Shown: in pieces, positions 26,155 to 35,652 of the stretch
How positions within the stretch are numbered: the first letter of the stretch is position 1
Layout of the letters: each line of letters starts with the position of its first letter
Assembly (NCBI RefSeq): GCF_900111165.1
Contig: NZ_FOGH01000003.1
Span: forward strand, 1 to 64,000
Origin: Nitrosomonas sp. Nm51
Lineage (GTDB): Bacteria > Pseudomonadota > Gammaproteobacteria > Burkholderiales > Nitrosomonadaceae
DNA length: 64,000 bases
Direction of reading: 5' to 3'
Program-made: the position numbers and the translations under genes
Notes under the pieces: generated by a model
Databases searched by the model: none
Told to the model about the DNA's origin: nothing
The model's input: only the letters and a program-made list of their open reading frames with translations

Positions 26155-26182
26155 AACGGCAACATTGCATTGCCGTTTTTTT
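26155..26182 (+). terminator. Rho-independent terminator downstream of tRNA-Arg
   Basis: AACGGCAA..TTGCCGTT stem with a 7-nt loop, followed by a run of seven T on the + strand. It lies 174 bp after the tRNA and probably ends its transcript. Confidence 0.75.
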
Positions 26183-26871
26183 GTACCTGAATCTGTGTTT
26201 TTGACCGGATGACAGGGCAAAGGAGGCAATTTCAACCCGAGTTGGGTTCTCCCTGTCTGGCACGGATTCTGGTGATGTGGGCGTGGTAGCGTTTACATGA
26301 GCGACGGCTTCCTTTCAGTTTAGCTACTATTGAGTATTAACGATTGATTGGTTTTAATCGAGTGCGCACGATTTGCATTACGCCTCGCCAAAACGGGTAA
26401 ATCTGGTAACTGGATTATTAAGATTTCAGTTTGATATCTCATATATATGCAACTAACGTAAAGTTAATGGGCACGCTTTAGGGCTTCCTCCTTGCACGCC
26501 ATGTTAGAACTTTTCTCATAGCCAGTGGAATATCGTTGTTTCAATTGGTCAGTGGTTGCGCCAAATAGAGTTATAACCGATGAGTAATCGGCGATTGGGG
26601 ACTGTTGTAGCATGGCAAGTAGTTTTTTATTTCAGACAAAAAGATACCAGGTCTTGCAATACAACATCACAGCTCCATGCCAGCCTTAAACTAAAGATCT
26701 TACACAAAACCGACAATCACTTTTCAAATCGAAAGAAAGTGTTAGTCAAGAATGCATGTGTAGCATTACCGCCATCCGCCAGCATTTTCAGTCTCGCTCG
26801 TTTTGTCCCCTATTTGTGTCACGGTTCAGGTGACGCAGGGCGATGTGCGAATGTCTAAGGTAGAGCTAAAC
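26183..26871. other. Intergenic region without recognisable gene
   Basis: About 690 bp between the terminator and the epsC-type gene. An open frame of 92 codons exists at 26580-26858 (+), but its composition is not protein-like and no family or ribosome site supports it. No second copy of the tRNA 3' end was seen that would mark an integration site. Confidence 0.5.
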
Positions 26872-27819
26872 TTAATCGCGTGTTCTAATATCCGACCTTT
26901 GTTTGGTCTGTGGCTGCAATATATTGCTGTTTGCCGGCACGCTGTGCGTCAGCCATACATTGCCGCCGATTGTTGAACCGCGCCCGATGGTAATTCTGCC
27001 CAAAATAGTCGCGCCTGCATAAATCACTACATCGTCTTCCACGATCGGGTGACGCAGATTACCTTTGACCAGTGTGCCGTTTTCATCGACCGGGAAGCGT
27101 TTGGCGCCTAACGTCACTGCCTGATACAGCCGAACATTCTGGCCGATAATCGCTGTTTCACCGATAACCACCCCGGTACCGTGATCGATAAAAAAACTGC
27201 CGCCGATTTGTGCGCCTGGATGAATCTCTATTCCCGTTACAGAATGCGCAATTTCTGAAATCATGCGCGCTATTAACGGCGCGCCAAGTTTATGCAGTTC
27301 GTGTGCCAGGCGGTAGTGCGTGATTGCCATAATCCCTGGATAACAGACCAGGACTTCGTCAACGTTGCGTGCGGCAGGGTCGCCCTCATAAGCGGCGACA
27401 ATATCGCTGTCGAGCAGTACACGGATTTCCGGCAGGCGCTTGGCAAACGCCTGCGTGACTGTGATTGATTTATCCCTGTCTTCGGGACTGAGCGCCTCCG
27501 AGCCTGAGTTATAGTGCAGTTCATGCTGAATTTGTACCATTAAATTGCGCAAGGTAACATTGAGCGTATGTCCCACATAATGGTCGATACCCTCATTCGC
27601 CAACTCTGACGAGCCCAGCCGGTTGGGAAATAAAGCTGCGCTTAATCCTTCGGCAACGCTGGCCAGCATTTTCCGCGAGGGCAGTTTCGGTGGCCTGTCA
27701 TGGCGCTTGCGGCTCTCCAGAGAAGCAGTGCGTATGTCTCTTAATTTTGAAACAATATCGTCAATTTTTAAATTGGTACTTCTCACCTGAATATCCCGTG
27801 TTTTTTTGGTAGTGTTCAC
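26872..27819 (-). CDS. epsC: Serine O-acetyltransferase, EpsC type
   Basis: 315 residues. The N-terminal helical domain (~1-170) is followed by left-handed parallel beta-helix hexapeptide repeats (IEIHPGAQIGGSFFIDHGTGVVIGE and onwards). His in FIDHGTG and the preceding Asp are the catalytic pair of serine acetyltransferases. This long form with HELHKLGAPLIARMISE is the EpsC variety rather than CysE. It makes O-acetylserine for cysteine synthesis. It is divergent from mtfA. Confidence 0.92.
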   Translation of the reverse strand: MNTTKKTRDIQVRSTNLKIDDIVSKLRDIRTASLESRKRHDRPPKLPSRKMLASVAEGLSAALFPNRLGSSELANEGIDHYVGHTLNVTLRNLMVQIQHELHYNSGSEALSPEDRDKSITVTQAFAKRLPEIRVLLDSDIVAAYEGDPAARNVDEVLVCYPGIMAITHYRLAHELHKLGAPLIARMISEIAHSVTGIEIHPGAQIGGSFFIDHGTGVVIGETAIIGQNVRLYQAVTLGAKRFPVDENGTLVKGNLRHPIVEDDVVIYAGATILGRITIGRGSTIGGNVWLTHSVPANSNILQPQTKQRSDIRTRD

Positions 27820-27982
27820 GCTATGCCAACCCCTGCAATCAATATCATCCCTGAACTGACCGGTAATTTAAATCTATTGTTTGTCTGCTGTTATCATCTG
27901 GTCACCTGCCATTCGGCGCTGAATGCGTTATTATAATGTAAACAATGATTACGATTCCAAAAGCTTTATTGATTGAGCGGTC

Positions 27983-28780
27983 ATGGCGTGGCATTTAAAT
28001 CAGTGGTGGCGTAACCGGATACTCGAGCGCGAGGAAATACCACAGCATATCTGGCAAAAAATGATTCATTTGCGTTGCCTGAACGGGATGGACGCGGATG
28101 AACTGCGCCGGTTGCAGGCGCTTGTTTTGCTGTTTCTGCATGCCAAAGTGATCAATGGTGCGCATGATCTCGAGATTACGGATGAAATGCGTGTCACGGT
28201 TGCGCTGCAGGCGTGTGTTTTGATCCTGAATCTCGGTCTGGACTATTATGACGACTGGATCGAAATCATTGTGTATCCCGGTGAATTTATTCTCGAGTAC
28301 GATTACGCCGATGAGGCTGGTGTTGTGCATCATGCGCGTAATATCGTTTCCGGTGAAGCCTGGTTGTCGGGCCCGGTAATTTTGTCCTGGCAGGAAATGG
28401 CAAATACGCATGCAGCACCTGTTGTTCATAATGTATTTATTCATGAATTCGCGCATAAACTGGATATGCTGCATGAAGGTGCAAACGGATGTCCGCCCCT
28501 GCATGCGAACATGAGCGCGCAAACCTGGTGTGATGTGTTCAGTCACGCTTATGCAGCATTCTGCAGTCAGGTAGAAGAGGGCGCCGATACGGCGATTGAT
28601 ATCTATGCAGCCGAGAGCCCGGCAGAGTTTTTCGCTGTTTTGAGTGAAGTTTTTTTTGAATCTCCCGCAGTCCTTAAACAGCACTTTGTTGCCGTTTACG
28701 AACAGCTTGCGCTGTTTTACCGCCAGGACCCGGCAAAACGCGTGGCGGCTGGCGGCTGGCCGCGTAAAATGCGGTCATGA
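27983..28780 (+). CDS. mtfA: Zinc metallopeptidase MtfA family
   Basis: 265 residues. The zinc-binding HEFAHKLD (HExxH) near residue 154 and the downstream ESPAEFFAVLSEVFFE acidic motif define the MtfA/DUF980 family. In E. coli MtfA is a cytoplasmic peptidase that binds the Mlc repressor; relatives in other bacteria have less defined roles. The start used gives MAWHLNQWWRNRIL, as expected for the family. The gene stops 12 bp before the convergent spoT end. Confidence 0.9.
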   Translation: MAWHLNQWWRNRILEREEIPQHIWQKMIHLRCLNGMDADELRRLQALVLLFLHAKVINGAHDLEITDEMRVTVALQACVLILNLGLDYYDDWIEIIVYPGEFILEYDYADEAGVVHHARNIVSGEAWLSGPVILSWQEMANTHAAPVVHNVFIHEFAHKLDMLHEGANGCPPLHANMSAQTWCDVFSHAYAAFCSQVEEGADTAIDIYAAESPAEFFAVLSEVFFESPAVLKQHFVAVYEQLALFYRQDPAKRVAAGGWPRKMRS

Positions 28781-28792
28781 CTGCGGTTGTGC

Positions 28793-30895
28793 TCAAGTAC
28801 GGATAATTTTTGCAACTTCCTTGATACGCCGCAAATTACGCATTACCTGAGCCAGGTGATACCGGTTCTTGACCTGCAGGATAAAGCCCATGGCCGTATA
28901 GTCTTTCTCGCTTTCCATGGCGATATCGTCAATATTGGACTCTGTTTTTGCGATCGCCGCTGCGATCCTGGCCAGAACGCCATGCTTGTTCGCAGCTACA
29001 ATCTTGATTTTGACTTCGAATGTGCGGGTAATATGTCTGCCCCATGTGACGTCCAGATAATTTTCCGGATTCTTTTGAGCCTGCGCGATAATCGGGCAGG
29101 TATGTGTATGAATGACCAGTCCGTGATCTTTTTTAATTAATCCGACAATGACATCGCCGGGTATCGGATGGCAGCACCTGGCAAACTGAACGGTCAAACC
29201 TTCGGTGCCAAGAATTGTAATTGGGTCGCTGGATAACCGCTCGCTGTTGACCGATTCAAGCGGGGAAAGCAATCGTTTGGCAATTACCGCGGGTAGCTGT
29301 TTACCCAGCGCCAGGTCGGCCAGCAGTACTTTTTTCGATTTGACGCCGCAATCGCGCACCAGTTTCTCCCATTGCGCGTCACTGACCAAATCAGGCTCAA
29401 CATTCAAAGCCAGCAGCGTTTGGTTTAGCATGCGCTCACCCAATTCAACGGATTCGTCGAACTGTATGGTTTTAAGAAAGTGCCTGATATGAGAGCGCGC
29501 TCTTCCTGTAACCACATAGCTCAGCCAGGAAGGATTGGGTTTTGCGTAAGGTGCTGTAATAATTTCCACACGGTCGCCGTTTTTCAGTTCACTGCGCAGC
29601 GGAGCATTCTCTCCGTTGATTTTTGCAGCCACACAGCAGTTACCGATATCGGAGTGAATCGCATAAGCAAAATCCACAGCAGTGGAGCGTCTTGGCAACG
29701 TTAAAATCTTGCCATGCGGCGTGAATACATAGACGTCGCCCGGAAATAAATCAACTTTCAGGTGCTCCAGAAATTCCATGGAATCAGCGGAATCACTTAA
29801 AATTTCCAGCAGGCTTTGCAGCCACTGGTGCGTTTTTATATGCAAATCGTTGAGATTTGTATCGGCGCTTTTGTACATCCAGTGGGAGGCAACGCCATTC
29901 TCTGAAATCCGGTGCATTTCCTGCGTGCGGATCTGTATTTCTATCGGAATACCGAAAGGACCCAGCAGGGTACTGTGCAGCGACTGATATCCGTTGGCCT
30001 TGGGTATTGCGATATAGTCCTTGAATTTTCCAGGAATCGGTCTGTACAAACCGTGTAATGCACCGAGCGCGACATAGCAGGAAGGAATGTCCTTGACAAC
30101 TACACGAAATCCATAAATATCAAGTACTTCAGAAAATGATAGCTGTTTTTCCACCATTTTCTTGTAGATGCTGTAAATATGTTTTTCGCGTCCGTGAACC
30201 TGTGTTTCAAGACCTGCTTTTTTTAACTTGTCTATGATGGTATCCTGGGTTTTCCCGACAACCTCGCGGCGGTTGCCGCGCGCCGCTCTGGTCGCTTTGA
30301 CCAGTACGCGGTAGCGCAGCGGATGAGAATAGCAAAAGCCAAGCTCCTGTAATTCCTGGTAGATTTTGTTCAATCCCAGACGATGGGCGATGGGTGCGTA
30401 GATTTCAAGCGTTTCGCGGGCAATGCTGCGTTGTTTTTCTGTCCGCATAACATCCAGCGTCTGCATGTTATGCAATCTGTCGGCCAGTTTAATCAGAATG
30501 ACCCGCACATCGCGTGCCATGGCCAGAAACATTTTGCGGAAATTTTCGGCTTGCGCCTCAGCCTGCGTCTGGAATTGGATTTTATCCAGCTTGGACACGC
30601 CATCAACCAGCTCGGCAACCGGCTCGCCAAATCGTTCACTGATTTCCTCTTTGGAAATATCCGTATCCTCGACGACATCATGCAATAAAGCCGCAGTAAG
30701 TGTTGGCGCATCCATATGCAGCTCACTCAAGATTCTGGCAACAGCTATCGGATGGGATATGTAGGGTTCGCCTGATTTTCTGTATTGACCCGAGTGCGCA
30801 CCCTGACCGAAGGAATAAGCATTCTTCAACTGAGTAATATCTTCCGGTCTCAGGTACAGAGCGGTTTCGGAAAACAGTAACTCGGCTTCGTGCAT
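28793..30895 (-). CDS. spoT: Bifunctional (p)ppGpp synthetase/hydrolase
   Basis: 700 residues. Domains in order: HD hydrolase (HSGQ near 35, LLHDVVEDTD with His72-Asp73), RelA/SpoT synthetase (YGFRVVVKDI near 243, FKDYIAIPKANGYQSLHS near 295, EIQIRT), TGS (VFTPHGKILTLPRRSTAVDFAYAIHS), and C-terminal ACT (near 625-700). The intact HD residues show that it can degrade alarmone as well as make it. It is last in the gmk-rpoZ-spoT order typical of betaproteobacteria and links translation stress to growth. Confidence 0.95.
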   Translation of the reverse strand: MHEAELLFSETALYLRPEDITQLKNAYSFGQGAHSGQYRKSGEPYISHPIAVARILSELHMDAPTLTAALLHDVVEDTDISKEEISERFGEPVAELVDGVSKLDKIQFQTQAEAQAENFRKMFLAMARDVRVILIKLADRLHNMQTLDVMRTEKQRSIARETLEIYAPIAHRLGLNKIYQELQELGFCYSHPLRYRVLVKATRAARGNRREVVGKTQDTIIDKLKKAGLETQVHGREKHIYSIYKKMVEKQLSFSEVLDIYGFRVVVKDIPSCYVALGALHGLYRPIPGKFKDYIAIPKANGYQSLHSTLLGPFGIPIEIQIRTQEMHRISENGVASHWMYKSADTNLNDLHIKTHQWLQSLLEILSDSADSMEFLEHLKVDLFPGDVYVFTPHGKILTLPRRSTAVDFAYAIHSDIGNCCVAAKINGENAPLRSELKNGDRVEIITAPYAKPNPSWLSYVVTGRARSHIRHFLKTIQFDESVELGERMLNQTLLALNVEPDLVSDAQWEKLVRDCGVKSKKVLLADLALGKQLPAVIAKRLLSPLESVNSERLSSDPITILGTEGLTVQFARCCHPIPGDVIVGLIKKDHGLVIHTHTCPIIAQAQKNPENYLDVTWGRHITRTFEVKIKIVAANKHGVLARIAAAIAKTESNIDDIAMESEKDYTAMGFILQVKNRYHLAQVMRNLRRIKEVAKIIRT

Positions 30896-31001
30896 GGATG
30901 GAACGGTTCAATTAAATGGGCTTAAACGGGCGAAATCGTGAGACAAGCGGCGGCCCGGACAAAAGCGCATAGCGCTGATGTATACGCTTGTGTTTTTAAC
31001 G

Positions 31002-31208
31002 TCAGATATTTTTGGGATTTAAAATATCCATGTCGAATTTGCCTTGTGCGAGTTCGCGGAGCGCGATGACGGTCGGTTTGTCGCGCGCTGACTCAATCAT
31101 GGGCGAAGCGCCTATTGCCAGTTGCCTGGCGCGGGCCGTTGCCGCTAATGTCATGTCAAAACGGTTCGGGATTTTCATCAAACAATCGTCTACAGTAATG
31201 CGTGCCAT
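31002..31208 (-). CDS. rpoZ: RNA polymerase omega subunit
   Basis: 68 residues starting [18 protein letters not shown], the invariant omega N-terminus, with [11 protein letters not shown] and [10 protein letters not shown] following. The ATG at 31208 is chosen over an in-frame upstream one at 31250 because the family always begins here. Omega promotes RNA polymerase assembly and is part of the ppGpp site. Confidence 0.95.
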   Translation of the reverse strand: MARITVDDCLMKIPNRFDMTLAATARARQLAIGASPMIESARDKPTVIALRELAQGKFDMDILNPKNI

Positions 31209-31257
31209 ATTATTTATTTCAATGAACAGATAGAAGTTAAGTTGCTGCAATTAAATT

Positions 31258-31881
31258 TCAACTCAATTGCGTGATCAATACCTGATGTTTTTCAATTTGC
31301 CGCTCTCTTTTCAGGCGTTCCGCATTGACTATGCAGGCCAGGCCATTCAGTGCTTTTTCCAATTCGTCGTTAATAATAACATAGTCGAATTCATTCACGT
31401 GGCTGACTTCTTCACGAACCGCTTCGAGCCGTTTCCGTATTACTTCTGTATCATCTTGATCACGCGATACCAGACGCTTCTCCAGCGCTCTGCAAGAAGG
31501 CGGCAAAATGAAGATACCAATGGCATTTGAAAAAAAACGGCGTACCTGTGCTGCGCCCTGGCAGTCGATCTCCAGCACTATATCCTGCCCTGTCGCGATT
31601 GCATCGTCAATCCATTTTTTTGATGTGCCATAGAGGTTGCCATACACTTCAGCGGATTCAAGAAACTCTCCGCGAGCCTGCATCTGTCTGAAAATATCCT
31701 TGCTAACGAAGTGATAGTCGCGGCCGTCAATTTCTGCAGATCGCCGCGGGCGCGAAGTATACGAAATCGATAATCTGAGATGCGTATCTTTTCCCAATAA
31801 TGCCCTGATCAGACTAGTTTTTCCGGTGCCAGAAGGTGCGCTGATGATAAACAAGCAACCTGATTCTGTTGTCGTAGCCAT
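31258..31881 (-). CDS. gmk: Guanylate kinase
   Basis: 207 residues. P-loop APSGTGKTSLIRAL near residue 16, GMP-binding SISYTSRPRRSAEIDGRDYHFV and VLEIDCQGAAQV are intact. It phosphorylates GMP to GDP and so also feeds ppGpp synthesis by the neighbouring spoT product. First gene of gmk-rpoZ-spoT; 31 bp after the HDOD protein gene. Confidence 0.97.
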   Translation of the reverse strand: MATTTESGCLFIISAPSGTGKTSLIRALLGKDTHLRLSISYTSRPRRSAEIDGRDYHFVSKDIFRQMQARGEFLESAEVYGNLYGTSKKWIDDAIATGQDIVLEIDCQGAAQVRRFFSNAIGIFILPPSCRALEKRLVSRDQDDTEVIRKRLEAVREEVSHVNEFDYVIINDELEKALNGLACIVNAERLKRERQIEKHQVLITQLS

Positions 31882-31911
31882 GATCTTATGTTATCCGTAT
31901 TCTAGAAAGTT

Positions 31912-33480
31912 TTAACGTGTATGCAGCGCAGTAATGGTCTGCGCTTTTAAAGTTTTAATAAGCCGCATTTCTTCAGATGAGATACCTTCAGGCGCCTCAG
32001 TTTGCCGGTCCGCGTAAAACAAACCGATTCTTTTTTCATTCACCACCAATGGGAGCACAATAAAACTGCGTGCATCCGGTAATAATTCCTTAAACCATTT
32101 AGGCAATAAATTACGTACTTTATCGGTGGACGCATCTGAAATAATCAGATCCATATTTTTTTTCATCGCTAAATGGAAAATATCAGTTGATATGGCGAGC
32201 GGAAATGTGAACGCTTTTTGGTATGTCAAATAATCGTTACCGAGCGAGCTGCGTGCGCGATATTGTCCTTTCTCCTGATCACGTAAGCATAATGTAATAA
32301 AACGAAATCCAAGACTATTATAAAAAGTTTCCAGAATCAATGTAATCAGGTCGCTCAGTTTGTATTTGCCTGAAGCCATGATTTCAGTGACGTCCTGGAT
32401 GCCTGCCAATAACAGTCTGGCTGCATGATGTGGCTTGCCGCTGGGATAACACTGCGGGCTCGGCGCTTCTTCATTTTCTGTAAATGCAAATGTCAGCTCT
32501 TTGAGCAGGTTTTCTCCAGTTTCAAAATTCAGCTCAGCCGCGCCAGCGTTCATCCTGATCTCTTTTTTTTGATCGGAGGAACGCAAGCCGGTGTTTATTT
32601 CGAACGCTTTTGTTTCTTTGTTTGCATTTGTAATCAGCGCGTTCAGCCTGGTTTTGTTCATGTCAAGCGCCTTACCGAACTGGAGCAGCAGCGTGTCTTC
32701 CAAATCCGGATTTAGTGATTGTTCCGTGCCGAGAACCAGAGGCGCAGCTTTTTGACTGAAATCAACAGCCTGCTGCATCCATTCAAGCCTGCTTTTAGGC
32801 GGCTGGCATATATCGGCCGATCGCATTTTTAGTGTCTTAACGATACTTGCGGGAATTTCCCATTCCAGCATAACTTTCTCGGCGAAGCTGTCTAAATCAA
32901 ATCGCAGTATCTGCCGCGATGCTTGTGCTGGTGTGTGCGAGCCTTGCCTGATCAATGCAGTTATATCCTGATAGTGATCGGGATAATACGCAGCCAATAA
33001 CAGACGTCCGATATTTTTAAATAATGCAGCAACGACAACTTCTTCCGCATCGCTGAAACGGCTATACCGGGCCAGTTCGCGGCTAACCATGCTGGCAGCC
33101 AGCGCGTACACCAATTCATATCGGACATATTCGGCCTTTTTTCCAGGCATGCCATCGACCAGCAGTATCGCCAGTGCACACGTCTTGACCGTATTAAATC
33201 CCAGTAAAAAAATTGCTTTACTGACACTTGTTATTGCTTTGCTGGACTCGGCGCGAAAGGATACCGAGTTAGAAAGCCGTAGTATCTTCTGAGTCAGAGA
33301 AACATCAGAAAGTACAAAATAGGTGAGCTTGCGAATGGATTCATCATCAGAGGAAGACAGTTGAACAATTTGAGAAATCGAAGCGCCTAAAGCAGGCAGA
33401 TCCTGATCGCTGCGAATGGTTGCCAATAAGTCGTCTTCTATCGTGCTGGCTTGTCCGGCATGGGTTTTATTTTGAGTCAT
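31912..33480 (-). CDS. HDOD domain protein with C-terminal GAF domain
   Basis: 522 residues. Residues ~20-220 form an HDOD domain (QIVQLSSSDDESIRKLTYFVLSD-type start, LRLSNSVSF, FLLGFNTVKTCALAILL, VAALFKNIGRLLLA with HD-like residues changed). Residues ~365-520 resemble a GAF sensor (RFITLCLRDQEKGQYRARSSLG, SFIVLPLVVNEKRIGLFYADR). HDOD-GAF proteins act in signalling and chemotaxis-like control; ligand and target are unknown. It is directly upstream of gmk. Confidence 0.82.
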   Translation of the reverse strand: MTQNKTHAGQASTIEDDLLATIRSDQDLPALGASISQIVQLSSSDDESIRKLTYFVLSDVSLTQKILRLSNSVSFRAESSKAITSVSKAIFLLGFNTVKTCALAILLVDGMPGKKAEYVRYELVYALAASMVSRELARYSRFSDAEEVVVAALFKNIGRLLLAAYYPDHYQDITALIRQGSHTPAQASRQILRFDLDSFAEKVMLEWEIPASIVKTLKMRSADICQPPKSRLEWMQQAVDFSQKAAPLVLGTEQSLNPDLEDTLLLQFGKALDMNKTRLNALITNANKETKAFEINTGLRSSDQKKEIRMNAGAAELNFETGENLLKELTFAFTENEEAPSPQCYPSGKPHHAARLLLAGIQDVTEIMASGKYKLSDLITLILETFYNSLGFRFITLCLRDQEKGQYRARSSLGNDYLTYQKAFTFPLAISTDIFHLAMKKNMDLIISDASTDKVRNLLPKWFKELLPDARSFIVLPLVVNEKRIGLFYADRQTEAPEGISSEEMRLIKTLKAQTITALHTR

Positions 33481-33700
33481 TTTAAATTAAAGAACGCTGC
33501 TTTAAGCAGATTTTTTGCCTAGATCAGTTTGTTACCCTTGTTGCAAAATATCATGTCCATACAATTTGAAAAATGGCGGATAAGCGATAAACGAAAACCG
33601 CATTTCAGGCTATGATGCCGATTTGCCAAAATTAGTGCAGTATCTTTATAAACGATACTGCCTTGGCGACACCCCTAATAAACTGAAGAATGATGCTAAT

Positions 33701-34165
33701 TCAACCGATGCCCTTTTTTTCAAAATAACGTTGGTGATAGTCTTCGGCAGGATAAAACGGAGCGGCGTGCTGGATTTCCGTAACAATAGGTGCTTTCCAG
33801 CGCCCACTTTGCTGCGCAGCGTCTCGGGACAATCTGGCAGACTTTTCCTGGTCTTCGGTAAAAAAGTAAATCGCTGACCGGTATTGCGACCCGACATCCA
33901 CGCCTTGCCGGTCTTTCGTTGTGGGATCATGACACTGCCAGAATGCTTCGAGTAATGCGTTGAGCGGAATGACTGAGGTGTCGTATTCAACCAGCACGAC
34001 TTCTGCATGGCCGGTTTCGCCTGTACATACCATTTCATACGAAGGGTGTGGCGCATTACCGCCGCAATAACCGCAGGTTGTATTCACCACGCCGGGAATT
34101 CGAGAGAAAGTTGATTCCACGCCCCAGAAACAGCCAGCGCCAACTATGATTTTTTCTATAGACAT
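33701..34165 (-). CDS. msrA: Peptide methionine sulfoxide reductase MsrA
   Basis: 154 residues. Catalytic Cys12 in GAGCFWGVESTF, then GYCGG, HAEVVLVEYD, FWQCHDPTTKDRQGVDVGSQYRS and the HQRYFEKKGIG tail. It reduces methionine-S-sulfoxide in proteins. The C-terminus is short and lacks the usual resolving cysteines of longer forms, so an external thiol would complete the cycle. Confidence 0.94.
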   Translation of the reverse strand: MSIEKIIVGAGCFWGVESTFSRIPGVVNTTCGYCGGNAPHPSYEMVCTGETGHAEVVLVEYDTSVIPLNALLEAFWQCHDPTTKDRQGVDVGSQYRSAIYFFTEDQEKSARLSRDAAQQSGRWKAPIVTEIQHAAPFYPAEDYHQRYFEKKGIG

Positions 34166-34252
34166 TGAGAACGGCAGTTTATTTATTTAATTGCGTTTCA
34201 GCATGCGTTCATGCACTTGCAGCGCACGCATGCATTTACAACGGCCAACCCG

Positions 34253-34897
34253 TCACGGCGCTTTGTTCTTTCGAGCCATGGCAATAACTTCATCGAGTGT
34301 ACGCAAAGTATCCTGCGGTGTTCCACCTTCTTTGCCATGCACCATATATTGCCCGGCAACGACAAATACCGGAACGCCGGTTAACTGATACTGCCGCATC
34401 ATCTGGTTCGAACGGGCAACCTGATTCTGTACAGTAAATGATTGATAGTGATTAATAAATTTTTCTTTATCGACGCCTTGTCGCGCAACCCAGTTGAACA
34501 AAACAGTTTCATCATTTAGATTGATCTTGTCACGGTGAATAGCCTCGTATACACGGTCGTGCAATGTTTCTATTTCATCCATTGCTTCAATAGTGTAAAA
34601 CGTTTTGGCGCCGGGTATCCAGTTGTTTCTGAAAATAGCCGGTACGTAACGGAAGTCGACATCGTCCGGTTTGTTCTTCAGCCATGCCTTGACATGCGGG
34701 TGCAGATTATTGCAATGCGGACAACCATACCAGAAAAACTCAATCACTTCGATACGTTCACTGTCTTGCGTGGGCTGGGGATTTTGCAGCACTTTGTAGT
34801 CGCTTCCGGCAACGATCCCGGCGTGAGTGCCTGCCGTACTCGATAACATGATTCCTAAAAACACAATCAATACCGTAATCAGTCTGTTCATATGCAA
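34253..34897 (-). CDS. dsbA: Thiol:disulfide interchange protein DsbA
   Basis: 214 residues with a signal peptide (MHMNRLITVLIVFLGIMLSSTAGTHA, shown in part) and the thioredoxin active site FFWYGCPHCNNLHP (Cys59, Cys62). The cis-proline loop is QLTGVPVFVVAG. It oxidises cysteines in periplasmic proteins, needed for the many multihaem and copper proteins of ammonia oxidisers. It follows the SPOR gene by 49 bp in the argS-SPOR-dsbA order. Confidence 0.94.
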   Translation of the reverse strand: MHMNRLITVLIVFLGIMLSSTAGTHAGIVAGSDYKVLQNPQPTQDSERIEVIEFFWYGCPHCNNLHPHVKAWLKNKPDDVDFRYVPAIFRNNWIPGAKTFYTIEAMDEIETLHDRVYEAIHRDKINLNDETVLFNWVARQGVDKEKFINHYQSFTVQNQVARSNQMMRQYQLTGVPVFVVAGQYMVHGKEGGTPQDTLRTLDEVIAMARKNKAP

Positions 34898-34946
34898 GTC
34901 CGCTCCTTATGTGAAGTTAAATTGATATTGCATCCATCCAATGGTA

Positions 34947-35627
34947 TTACCGGGTTTTGATAAACTGCGCTTCTATTCCGTTTTCCCGCAGGGTGTGATG
35001 CATCTGATCCACGCGGGATTTTTGTGTGAATGGGCCGACCCGTACTCGATACCAGATGCCTTTATCGGACAACTCGGCCGATTGCACCGATGCAATGACG
35101 CCTAACAGTGCGAGTCTTGCCTTGAGATTGTCTGCATCGGCATTATTGCGGAATGAGCCGACCTGGAGATAATAGGTTTCCGTATATGCGCTGGCGGGCT
35201 GGATTTGTTTTTCCCGGGCTGGCGGCGGTTGCGGTAATGCAACCGATGGTGCCGGAGCCGGTCTGGGTTTTTCGGTAATCTGCGGCTGCTCCGTCGTTTG
35301 AGGTGTTTCAAATGTCATGCTCGGCTCGTTATCGCCGGGCAGGATGTTATAGAAATCAAACTGCAGCTTTTCGTCCATTTTTACGGTATTTTCCGACCGG
35401 GATTCTGCGCTCTTGTCCTGCCCTTCATTACCGGGATTATCATGAACGCCACGATGCTCGCTTATCTGCTGTTCTGTTAAAAAGGGGCTGGGTGCCTGTT
35501 CCAGATAAAACCAAATGCCAATGGCGCTGATAATACCCAGCGTATAACCAATAAAGATACCCAGCATCAGAGCGCCATTTCCGCTTCTAGATGTTGCGGA
35601 TTTGCGGGATTTATAATCACGGCTCAT
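34947..35627 (-). CDS. SPOR domain membrane protein
   Basis: 226 residues. A basic cytoplasmic start, one membrane segment (~21-44, LMLGIFIGYTLGIISAIGIW), a Pro-rich periplasmic linker (~60-145) and a C-terminal SPOR domain (YYLQVGSFRNNADADNLKARL to the end). SPOR domains bind denuded peptidoglycan at division sites. This FtsN-like layout next to argS is common in betaproteobacteria. Confidence 0.88.
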   Translation of the reverse strand: MSRDYKSRKSATSRSGNGALMLGIFIGYTLGIISAIGIWFYLEQAPSPFLTEQQISEHRGVHDNPGNEGQDKSAESRSENTVKMDEKLQFDFYNILPGDNEPSMTFETPQTTEQPQITEKPRPAPAPSVALPQPPPAREKQIQPASAYTETYYLQVGSFRNNADADNLKARLALLGVIASVQSAELSDKGIWYRVRVGPFTQKSRVDQMHHTLRENGIEAQFIKTR

Positions 35628-35652
35628 GAATCTATTGCGTCCTTTTTAAAAA

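Noticed and set aside
26580-26858. 92-codon open frame on the + strand
   Set aside because: No family-like sequence, no ribosome site, and unusual composition; most likely chance.
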